In this document: positions 1 to 7,412 of the stretch, piece by piece
Position numbering within the stretch: the stretch's first letter is position 1
How the letters are laid out: every line of letters starts with the position of its first letter
NCBI RefSeq assembly: GCF_009910705.1
Contig: NZ_JAAAXJ010000003.1
Coordinates: 248,001-312,000 of the forward strand
Length of the DNA stretch: 64,000 nt
Origin: Microvirga arsenatis
Lineage (GTDB): Bacteria > Pseudomonadota > Alphaproteobacteria > Rhizobiales > Beijerinckiaceae
Direction: 5' to 3'
Notes under the pieces: model-generated
The model's database searches: none
Told to the model about the DNA's origin: nothing
Seen by the model: the letters and a program-made list of their open reading frames with translations, nothing else
Made by a program: the position numbers and the translations under genes

Positions 1-2
1 AG

Positions 3-35
3 GACGGATTGCGCTTCGAAATCGAGGTAGGCTGA
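3..35 (+). CDS. 3' end of an unidentified gene (partial)
   Basis: Reading from base 3, one frame is open to a TGA at 33-35 and encodes a short tail ending F-E-I-E-V-G. The stop overlaps the ATG of the next gene (TGATG), an arrangement usual for translationally coupled operon genes. Only ten residues are visible, so no family can be given. The call rests on the overlap geometry alone. Confidence 0.4.
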   Translation, partial: DGLRFEIEVG

Positions 36-751
36 TGTCAGTCGATATGTATGAGGAGCGGTTTCGCGAGGAGTTGGAGAAGCTGCCTCGCTTTGTGCCA
101 GATGACAGCCGAGTTAGTCTTGTCTGGAATCACAAAATTCCGGCATGGCGCGCTCTTTTCACCTCTCTTTGCCTTTATGGTCATAGCATGGGTTATCGGC
201 TTCCATCCTTTGAGGACTTTTTTCGGTACTGCGAGAGCGCCTATACCAAACGTCACCCGAACAGCAATTATTACTCTCGTTTCTTCGAAGACCCTCTGTT
301 GGCTGGAATGCGCCAGCGTATTTCGGCGTGGTACGAGTCGGGAATGGCGGAAGCCTATCTGTATGCTTGTTTGGTTGAGGCAGTTGAGGACAAATCCAAA
401 GCGGGACTCGTGCTCTACGATCCTCGTGCTGATTGGAAGCTCAAGGCAGACATGATCGTGATCATCAATCATCGGCCGCTGCGGGTGAGCGCCTTTTTTA
501 GCGAACGAAGCGAGAGACCCAATATCGAGGCGCGGCGGGATAAGGTCGAGCGGATACGAAAAATAAACACTACGGAATCGTCTCACTGGAACAATAGAGA
601 GCTGTCAGCCATGCAGCCTTTCGAGATCGCCCGTGCGGATACTGATCTTCAAGTCGTCAATGGCGTCCGATTGTTCTCTCTGGCGGCAATAAACTCCTTG
701 TTCGAATCACTTTATAAAGAAGCTCGTATTGATGGCTGGCTATTTCCGTAG
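35..751 (+). CDS. Hypothetical protein, second gene of a coupled operon
   Basis: A 238-residue soluble protein with no signal peptide or membrane segment. I do not recognise the family. The N-terminal half is rich in aromatic residues. The C-terminal half has a beta-strand pair flanking K-A-D-M-I-V-I and P-L-R-V-S-A, followed by a charged helix (E-A-R-R-D-K-V-E-R-I-R-K-I). This loosely resembles the core of a PD-(D/E)XK nuclease fold, but the expected E-x-K is not there, so nuclease function is only a guess. The ATG overlaps the stop of the preceding gene. It sits at the edge of a defence-rich stretch, so a role as part of a multi-gene defence operon that starts left of the window is possible. 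Confidence 0.7.
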   Translation: MSVDMYEERFREELEKLPRFVPDDSRVSLVWNHKIPAWRALFTSLCLYGHSMGYRLPSFEDFFRYCESAYTKRHPNSNYYSRFFEDPLLAGMRQRISAWYESGMAEAYLYACLVEAVEDKSKAGLVLYDPRADWKLKADMIVIINHRPLRVSAFFSERSERPNIEARRDKVERIRKINTTESSHWNNRELSAMQPFEIARADTDLQVVNGVRLFSLAAINSLFESLYKEARIDGWLFP

Positions 752-930
752 CAGCTGTTGAGATAATCTACGAAAATCGCCAGATGTTTAAAGCAAGCCG
801 AGGATTGAGAAGCGGGCTCGCCACGGCTTCTGAATTCTAGAATGTTGCTCCGCCTAGAGGATGCTATGGACCACGGCCTTGCTTTAATGCCGAATGAGGT
901 CTCGCGAAGAATAGTCCACAGACAGGGTAG

Positions 931-1575
931 ATGAACTTTACTTGGTCGTGTTTCAGCACTCATAATGAAGGAGCACGTCGCCAGGGCCAATGCTGGTCAA
1001 CCATCATACGACAAGATGAAGTCAGACAAGGAATGACCTTAGGCAGATCGATTGCGCTCACAGGATCAATGCTCGCCATTGCTTGGGGCATATGTTTGTC
1101 ACTGGATAGCGATCCTAGACTGGCATTTGTAAGATGGAGCGATTTTCATGAGGGAACCAACGAAGTGCCCGACGCTCTCGAATTGGCGTCCAAGTCCATA
1201 GTTTGGAAAACTGGATCATTATCCCTGATTTGTTCATCGCCAGACCAAATCCGCCTCGCAATGAAGGCACAGCTTCCAGGGCCCCGCGAGAGCATCCGCG
1301 AAGGAGTTGGCGACAAAGCAACGATCTTTATCGGTGACATTCGCCGGAAGTTGGAGACCTTCCTTCAGATTACCGATATGGGTCTGATCGATACTCTGAT
1401 CTCCCCGCCATTATCGCGTGTCGACCTCTCCTCGCTGGCCAGCGCATTTGAGGAGGCTCAATCTGGAAAGGTGAGTGTGATGACGATGGAAACGGGTACG
1501 TTTATGGCCGCACGCACGACAGGGACTGCTATCCACGCCTTTTCGAAAAAGTGCTTTGCGAGCAATCTGGATTAA
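931..1575 (+). pseudogene. Hypothetical gene truncated at its 3' end by an IS element
   Basis: The frame is open from 931 to 1575 (214 codons); internal ATGs, such as the one at 1033, could be the true start. There is one hydrophobic stretch after S-I-A-L-T-G, then a mostly soluble region. No family recognised. The left end of an IS5-type element is placed at about 1521, inside this frame, so the last 18 or so codons are IS sequence and the native C-terminus is lost. The gene is therefore probably broken. It could also be a chance frame, because codon usage is not strongly biased. Confidence 0.35.
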
Positions 1576-2423
1576 GTGGCGGCGTATCTCGCGGCCTGCG
1601 TGAGCATGAGGCTGGCCAAGGCAACCAGATGCAGGTCGGCAAGGGTCTGAGGTAAGCGCTCGTAGTCCCGCACTAGACGGCGAAAGCGCGTGGCCACGCG
1701 AAGGTCCGCTCGGCCACCCAGTGGCGCGGCAGCAACACGAAACCGCGCTTGGCCTCGGCCAGCTTGACCACCTCCAGCTCGATACCATGCTCCCGCGCTG
1801 CGGCCGCAGCTTTCTCGCCCGTATAGCCTTGGTCCACATACGCCAGATCAATGTTCTCGTCGGTGGCTACCTGCACGGCTTGGGCCAGTTTCCCAACTTC
1901 GGCCCGGTCGTCGGTCGTGGCAGGCGTCACATGGGCGGCCAGAAGGTGACCGAGCGTGTCCACCGCGATGTGCTGCTTTGAGCCCTTCTTGCACTTGGCA
2001 CCATCATAGCCTGCCCGGGCCCCGCTCTCGGGCGTGGAGCGCAGGGTGCTGTTGTCGAGCGCTGCCGCCAAGGGCTCCTCGGGGCGCCCAGCGGCCAAGC
2101 GTAGCACGGCGCGAAGATCATGCGCCAACTCCTCGAAGCAACCGGCCCGCAGCCAGCGTTGGGCCTGCCGGTAGACCGCCGCCCAAGGTGGCAGATCATT
2201 TGGCATCCAGCGCCAGGGTGCTCCGGTCTTGATGATGTAGCGCAGACCGTTGAATACCTCGCGCAGAGAGTGCTCCCGCTGGCCAGCCTCTTCGGGCAAA
2301 AGGGTCAAGTAGGGCGCCACCAGTGCCCATTCCTCACCGGAGACATCGGAAGGGTAAGGTTTGCGAGCAGCGGTCATCCCGTCACAACGGCAACAATCTC
2401 ACTCCAGGTCCATAACAGCCTCT
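1521..2423 (-). mobile_element. IS5-family insertion sequence, degenerate
   Basis: The element is about 0.9 kb with one transposase gene on the minus strand. Its ends carry imperfect inverted repeats: AGGGACTGCTAT at 1521-1532, and AGAGGCTGTTAT read on the minus strand from 2423 to 2412 (9 of 12 identical, with weaker similarity inward). No clear target-site duplication is visible. Size, single DDE transposase and end sequences fit the IS5 family (IS427/IS1031-like groups). The transposase frame is broken, so the copy is probably immobile on its own. Confidence 0.7.
1572..2377 (-). pseudogene. IS5-family DDE transposase, frameshifted near the C-terminus
   Basis: The uninterrupted frame starts at 2377 (M-T-A-A-R-K-P-Y-P-S-D) and gives an N-terminal DUF4096-type region, the first catalytic Asp in A-L-D-N-S-T, the second in Y-V-D-Q-G-Y-T-G-E, and the Glu in V-A-E-R-T-F-A-W. 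Immediately after F-A-W (about 1690) the frame slips by one base and hits TAG at 1673. The original frame resumes as T-R-F-R-R-L-V-R-D-Y-E-R-L and runs to a TAA at 1572-1574, giving the usual C-terminal R-F-R-R-L...Y-E-R motif. The break is a single-base loss, too close to the end to be the programmed orfA/orfB shift known in some IS5 groups. All three acidic residues lie before it. Confidence 0.85.
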
Positions 2424-2845
2424 AGTGGCGGAGCAGCTGACTTTTGACAAGAACCAAAAAATAAGCATCCTATCTGTTTCACGAGCGTTTCTCGGCTCTA
2501 TCCTGGTCGGCTGACGATAAAGGGCTGGTCGCTCGGCCTATGCTGCGAACTAAAACCCACTTAGCAATCTAAAACAGAAGGCCCTAGGTTGCCTTTGTCA
2601 GGCTGGATCTAACCTGCGGCAGCTTGGCCTAGAATGCTGCTCCACATGCCGAGGGCATGATGGCCCAGGCCGTAGTTTAGAATGATGGAGCGCCTTGATA
2701 TGTGCGCGAGCAGCCCTGGTTCGATCGCTTATGAATATGACATCGAGCGGACGTCATCTGTTGAAATTGTCCAATATCCGCCGTTGGATATGCTCAGAAT
2801 GCGAGCCGTAAGCAGATAATTTGAGGGCCCTGGGGCGCTTTCGCC
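2424..2845. other. Intergenic region with no recognised gene
   Basis: About 420 bases between the IS element and the next gene. It has short open frames only, no hairpin with a T-tract and no tRNA-like sequence. It may hold the lost 3' part of the IS-interrupted gene in degenerate form, but I could not align any. Confidence 0.4.
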
Positions 2846-4106
2846 ATGCAACTGACACGCCGCGCTTTGTATGATCTCGTCTGGAGCAAGCCAATGACCA
2901 AACTGGCGGCTGAGTTTCAGATCTCCGATGTCGGCTTAGCCAAGATCTGTGACCGGCACCGCGTGCCTACTCCGCCCCGAGGGTATTGGGCAAAGGTCGA
3001 GGCCAGGCAGAAGGTCAAACAGGCGCTGTTTGTGGAGGTTGACGATCCCCAGCTTGATCGCATTGAGATCAACGGTAATCTCGCTCAGCTCCCAGAGCCT
3101 GTCAGGGAGCTCGTTGTACGCCACAAAGCGGAGCGCAAGGTTTTTATTCCACTCGTCGAGTCACCTCCACCAAAAGCCACAGGCGATCTTCACCCGGCCA
3201 TCCGCCTGACTGCCAAAACGTTGCGCAGCCGCTCTGCACAGGATGGTGAGGTGGCCAGGGCTTTCGGCGAAGGGCTATGCGGCGTTGAAGTGGGCATTCA
3301 GGCGATAGAGAGAACGATCACAATCCTTGACGCTCTTGCGTGTGCTCTTGCTGAAAAGGGTCTGCAGGTTGCCCCAAGTGGCAATCAGATGAGAATCATA
3401 AACAGACCCGAAAAGGTAGAGTTCACTCTCAATGAGGTGACCCGGACTGTGCCGCACGAGCCAACTGAGGCTGAACTGGCTGAGGAGGCAAGGCGGCAGA
3501 AGCGGCGGGAGCGATACTGGCGCGGTGAGATTTCATGGGACTCATCATTCCAGGGAAAGGCTTGGCCCGAGAAAGACATTCTCCGGACAGGGCGGCTATT
3601 TCTTCAGATTGAGGGCTACAATGACGGCGTCCGGCGCAAATGGGCGGACGGTAAAACCCAGACAATTGAGGTTCTCGTTCCCTCCATTGTGCACGGCTTC
3701 GAGGTTCTTATCGCCGCGCGCAAAGCTGAGCGGGATTGGCGCGAGGAACGAGAGCGCAAGTGGAAAGAGTATTGCCGCAGGAGAGAGCTCGCGAAGGCTC
3801 GCGTTAAACGCGAAGCGGACCGGGGTCCGTTCATCGACCATGTCATCGAGATCCATCGCGAGATCGCGCGTCTGCAGGCGTGGCTGGATGACAGCTGGCC
3901 AGTCGCCGAGCAGAGGCCTGGCAAGCGCTTATCGGCGCATGGTTGAATGGGTCCAAGCCGAGCTAGACAGCCTCGCCGCCAGCATTGAACCCGATGGAAT
4001 TGAAAAGCAATTGGCGGAGAACAGGTTATTCCCTAACCCGGACGCTGATGAGCTCCATGATCCGCTCGGAGAGCCTGAGGAGAAATACTATTGGCAGTTC
4101 GATTGA
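2846..4106 (+). pseudogene. Conserved hypothetical protein with N-terminal HTH-like region, frameshifted
   Basis: The first frame (2846-3946, 366 aa) starts M-Q-L-T-R-R-A-L-Y-D-L-V-W and has an N-terminal helix-turn-helix-like segment (P-M-T-K-L-A-A-E-F...G-L-A-K-I-C) followed by P-P-R-G-Y-W-A-K. I recall this start from conserved alphaproteobacterial hypothetical proteins. The C-terminal part is highly charged and likely coiled-coil. Around 3915-3935 the frame ends in a short unnatural tail, while the +1 frame continues with Y-R-R-M-V-E-W-V-Q-A-E-L-D to a natural-looking end at 4106 (D-P-L-G-E-P-E-E-K). A single-base indel therefore splits one gene of about 420 codons. It may be a recent mutation or a sequencing error. 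Confidence 0.65.
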
Positions 4107-4419
4107 CTGCCCTAGAGGTGTCTATGGTTGGGCAGCCTCACCCATCTGGGTCGACTTGCAACGGCCCCAGTCTTCAGGACCTGTAGAGCGGGGGCGAAGA
4201 TCCTGAATGATGCCTCAGGAAGGCCACCAGTCTGATCGAAGGCGGCCTAAGAGGCTTTCTCTCATGGAACGCCGCTCTTAAGCACTTCCGTCGTGGATCT
4301 CAGACAACCTTCTTGTGGATCATTATGGTCTAGGCGGAACCGTTCACGTTCTGTTTTTGTTTTCCCTTGAGCTCTGCTATACGATAGCCGAAACCTGATC
4401 CGAAACAGCGACTTTCGAC
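4107..4419. other. Intergenic region upstream of the restriction-modification operon
   Basis: About 310 bases lower in GC than the neighbours, with a T-rich run near 4350-4370 and TATACGAT near 4378. It is a plausible location for the methyltransferase promoter, but no well-spaced -35/-10 pair can be assigned. No gene seen. Confidence 0.35.
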
Positions 4420-5571
4420 ATGGCTCATCAGCGTACCTTCTACGAGTTCTTCGCCGGCGGGGGCATGGCCAGGGCCGGCCTTGGGAAAACATGGCGCTGC
4501 CTGTTTGCCAATGATTTTGATGCCAAAAAGAGTCAGACGTACCAAGCTAACTGGGGCGGCGAAGAGCTCGTGACTGGCGACATCCGCGCCCTCACGACGG
4601 CGGATCTCCCGGGCGAGGCCGATCTGGCGTGGGCCTCCTTTCCCTGTCAGGATCTATCCTTAGCTGGCGCTGGAGCTGGGCTGAAGGGAGAGCGATCGGG
4701 AACTTTCTATCCGTTTTGGGACCTCATGAACGGCTTGATCGCTGAAGGGCGGGGTCCGGCGGTCATTGCTCTTGAGAACGTCTGCGGGACGCTAACCTCA
4801 CACCAAGGAAAGGATTTCGGGGCGATTTGCTCCACGTATCGAGCGGCCGGGTATCGGTTCGGCGCCGTCGTCATCGACGCTGCGCTATTTGTTCCCCAGT
4901 CTCGCCCTCGGCTTTTCGTCATTGGGGTTCGCAGCGACGTGAGTGTCCCGGAGCGAGTGCAATCGGGAAAGCCTTCGTCGCTGTGGCACACCCGAGCCCT
5001 CCAGACCGCCTATAACAAGCTCAGCCCAGAATTGCAGCGAGAGTGGATTTGGTGGCGTCTTCCCGCTCCGTCCGCCCGAAAGACGGATTTTGCGGATGTG
5101 ATTGAGGAGCATCCTAATGGGGTCCGCTGGCATACGCCCGAGCAAACGAATGCTCTTCTCGCAATGATGAGCTCGATTAACCTCGCTAAAGTTGAGCAGG
5201 CTAAAAGGGCTGGCCGTCGCATGGTGGGAGGGATCTACAAGCGGACTCGACCGAACGCGAGTGGCATGAAGGTCCAAAGAGCGGAGGTCCGTTTTGATGA
5301 TGTGTCCGGCTGTTTGCGAACTCCGGCGGGAGGATCCAGTCGTCAGCTTATCATCATAGTTGATGGCGAAAACGTGCGCACCCGCCTGATCTCTCCGCGA
5401 GAGACCGCCCGTCTTATGGGATTGGATGACAAATACAAGCTGCCGCCGAACTACAATGAAGCCTACCATTTAACCGGCGACGGCGTGGCGGTGCCTGTGG
5501 TGCGTCACCTTGCAAAACATTTGATCGAGCCGATCTTGGCTGGCGTTCGAGAGGTTTCGCAAGCTGCATGA
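4420..5571 (+). CDS. DNA (cytosine-5-)-methyltransferase, Dcm type
   Basis: This 383-residue enzyme transfers a methyl group from S-adenosylmethionine to C5 of cytosine in DNA. Motif I is F-F-A-G-G-G-M-A-R-A-G-L near the N-terminus. Motif IV with the catalytic Cys is F-P-C-Q-D-L-S. Motif VI is L-E-N-V, motif VIII is Q-S-R-P-R-L-F-V-I-G, and the C-terminal motif X is G-D-G-V-A-V-P-V-V-R-H-L. All catalytic motifs are intact and the length is normal for the family. The target-recognition region lies between VIII and the C-terminus. It is the first gene of an operon with a DUF4928 protein and a Vsr endonuclease, so it is probably the modification enzyme of a type II system. The next small gene starts inside its stop codon (ATGA at 5568). 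Confidence 0.95.
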   Translation: MAHQRTFYEFFAGGGMARAGLGKTWRCLFANDFDAKKSQTYQANWGGEELVTGDIRALTTADLPGEADLAWASFPCQDLSLAGAGAGLKGERSGTFYPFWDLMNGLIAEGRGPAVIALENVCGTLTSHQGKDFGAICSTYRAAGYRFGAVVIDAALFVPQSRPRLFVIGVRSDVSVPERVQSGKPSSLWHTRALQTAYNKLSPELQREWIWWRLPAPSARKTDFADVIEEHPNGVRWHTPEQTNALLAMMSSINLAKVEQAKRAGRRMVGGIYKRTRPNASGMKVQRAEVRFDDVSGCLRTPAGGSSRQLIIIVDGENVRTRLISPRETARLMGLDDKYKLPPNYNEAYHLTGDGVAVPVVRHLAKHLIEPILAGVREVSQAA

Positions 5572-5831
5572 GCGAGAAGGATTTTGATCAATGCAGCCTG
5601 TTGCGCAGCGCAGTCGAACCGGCGCCCGGTTGGCTCTCCGCTACAACCCGTGAGGTTCAGGGCCCCACCAGGTGCCTCCAGAATGATAGGGAGGGCGTCG
5701 GCTCTCTCGCGAAATGGAAGAGGGCGGCTCAGCGCCATCCCGACAGCTCCCCGGTGACCATGCCCAGCGGACATGTTGCCTTTATTTCGCTCAAAGAGAA
5801 CCCGCATGGTGCGGCGAGAGGACGTTTATGA
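5568..5831 (+). CDS. Small unknown protein linked by ATGA overlaps on both sides
   Basis: An 87-residue frame whose ATG overlaps the methyltransferase stop (ATGA, 5568-5571) and whose TGA overlaps the ATG of the DUF4928 gene (ATGA, 5828-5831). Such exact overlaps at both ends are hard to obtain by chance and indicate a real gene translated in series with its neighbours. The protein is hydrophilic, with a W-L-S...L-A-K-W-K-R-A-A-Q-R centre, and I recognise no family. Possible roles are a regulator or accessory subunit of the restriction-modification system. The alternative is that the stretch is only spacer and the downstream gene starts earlier, at 5714, in another frame. Confidence 0.5.
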   Translation: MSEKDFDQCSLLRSAVEPAPGWLSATTREVQGPTRCLQNDREGVGSLAKWKRAAQRHPDSSPVTMPSGHVAFISLKENPHGAARGRL

Positions 5832-6760
5832 GCCAGGATCAGGCGACGCAACTCGCCGAGTTCAATAAACAGCACATCGGCCTCTCAAAAGGGTCGCTGT
5901 CGCTCGTCCTGATTCTGACGAGAAACGCGAGGTTCAAGGATTTCCCTTTGAATCGGTCGCAGTTCATAACCCCCAGTGGAGGCCAGGTCGCAGGCCTTGG
6001 CGGCTCTGCTGTCGCTCGCATATTGAGAGATCATGGAGTCGAACGAATCCTCTCGAGTGAGGGAGGACGGACGAGCCGCGGCAACATGGAGCGCATGGAG
6101 GCTTACATCGCGCTGCTGAATGAACTTCACGCAGCCGGCAGTCTCGACCTTGAAGCTGCTGAAAGTTACTGGGTTGAACAAGCCCAGCTTTACTTCGATT
6201 CTCAACCGTTCACGTTCAAACTCGACCCTGTGAAGTCCCTGCGCGCGTGCGTTCGCGATCTTCTGCGACAAGCTGTCGAGCGGCAACGCGAGGTCAGGGG
6301 AACGATGTATGCTGGGGCCGTTATGCAGCACCTTGTTGGCGCGAAGCTTGACAGGATCGCCGACGGCAAGCTCGAGCACCATGGGTTTTCGGTCGCCGAC
6401 GCGCCATCAAATCGGTCGGGCGACTTTCTGATCGGCGATGTCGCCATCCATGTGACCACAGCCCCAGGCGAGGCCCTCATTCGAAAGTGTCAGAACAACC
6501 TGGGAACAGGTCTTCGACCTCTCATCATCACGACAGACGATGGCGTGGGCGGCGCGAAGGCTCTCGCCAAACAAATCGGCCTTGAGGACAGGATCGACGT
6601 CGTAGAGATCGAACAGTTTATGGCAACGAACATCTACGAGTGGAGCGCCTTTGATCGGAATTCCCGCCCTGACACTGTTCGGAGCTTAATCGAGCGCTAC
6701 AACAAGATCGTCTCAGAGTGCGAGAGCGACCCGAGCCTGCGCATTGAATTCGAGGGATAG
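5828..6760 (+). CDS. DUF4928 family protein, probable type II restriction endonuclease
   Basis: 310 residues from the ATG at 5828, which has a GAGAGG just upstream; an in-frame ATG at 5714 would add an unconserved-looking tail. The sequence fits DUF4928 as I recall it, a family found next to Dcm-type methyltransferases and Vsr. Near residues 195-235 it has G-T-M-Y-A-G-A-V-M-Q-H, then S-G-D-F-L-I-G-D-V-A-I-H-V-T-T-A-P, which has the strand-Asp-strand layout of restriction nuclease active sites, with H-V-T where E-x-K is usual. Its position between methyltransferase and vsr makes it the best candidate for the cleaving subunit. No experimental specificity can be inferred. Confidence 0.7.
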   Translation: MSQDQATQLAEFNKQHIGLSKGSLSLVLILTRNARFKDFPLNRSQFITPSGGQVAGLGGSAVARILRDHGVERILSSEGGRTSRGNMERMEAYIALLNELHAAGSLDLEAAESYWVEQAQLYFDSQPFTFKLDPVKSLRACVRDLLRQAVERQREVRGTMYAGAVMQHLVGAKLDRIADGKLEHHGFSVADAPSNRSGDFLIGDVAIHVTTAPGEALIRKCQNNLGTGLRPLIITTDDGVGGAKALAKQIGLEDRIDVVEIEQFMATNIYEWSAFDRNSRPDTVRSLIERYNKIVSECESDPSLRIEFEG

Positions 6761-6762
6761 CG

Positions 6763-7182
6763 ATGGATCGCAGCGCCGTCATGCGCGCTGTCAAATCAAA
6801 GGACACGACGCCTGAGCTCGTGGTCCGTCAGCTCGTTCATGGGATGGGCTATCGATACAGGCTCCACGCCAAAGACCTGCCTGGGAAGCCAGACCTCGTT
6901 TTTCCCCAACGGCGGAAAGTCATATTGGTGAACGGGTGCTTCTGGCACGGCCATCATTGCAAGCGGGGAGCGCGCCAGCCGAAGGCGAATGCAGAATACT
7001 GGCGCGCCAAAGTGCAAAAAAACCGCGATCGAGACCGTAGAAATGAAAAGGCTTTGAGAGAGGCCGGATGGGAAGTGCTAACAATATGGGAGTGCCAAAC
7101 AGCTGTGAGCCAACAGGAAGAGTTGAGGTCAGCGATAGCCCAATTCTTAGGTTTGCCTCGCCGCTGTACACGTCGGCTTTAG
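6763..7182 (+). CDS. vsr: Very short patch repair endonuclease (Vsr)
   Basis: This 139-residue endonuclease nicks 5' of the T in T:G mismatches that arise when 5-methylcytosine deaminates, so it protects sites modified by the companion methyltransferase. Diagnostic features are the N-terminal R-S-A-V-M-R-A-V-K-S-K-D-T-T-P-E, the L-P-G-K-P-D-L-V-F strand with the catalytic Asp, and the zinc/active-site segment V-N-G-C-F-W-H-G-H-H-C. Length matches the family. It starts two bases after the stop of the DUF4928 gene and ends the operon. The next genes face it. Confidence 0.95.
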   Translation: MDRSAVMRAVKSKDTTPELVVRQLVHGMGYRYRLHAKDLPGKPDLVFPQRRKVILVNGCFWHGHHCKRGARQPKANAEYWRAKVQKNRDRDRRNEKALREAGWEVLTIWECQTAVSQQEELRSAIAQFLGLPRRCTRRL

Positions 7183-7412
7183 ACTTTCGTCGTCCCACAC
7201 GCACATAACTAAAGTCGCTCAGAACCCGTTTGTAGCACGAAATGAGCAACTTGATTTGAGGCAAGATTTTGAGTGGTGCAGCTCTCTAGAAAATTCGCCG
7301 CATCTAATCTGGCCGGATTTGGCCCTTCATAGATGACCGTTTTCGAGCGAACGCGTCAGAAGGAACAATGTCAGATTAGTCGTCAGCGCACAGGACACGT
7401 ACTTCATGGTCT

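Noticed and set aside
5714-5827. N-terminal extension of the DUF4928 gene
   Set aside because: Low-complexity, unlike the rest of the protein; the ATG at 5828 has a good site and overlaps the preceding small gene.
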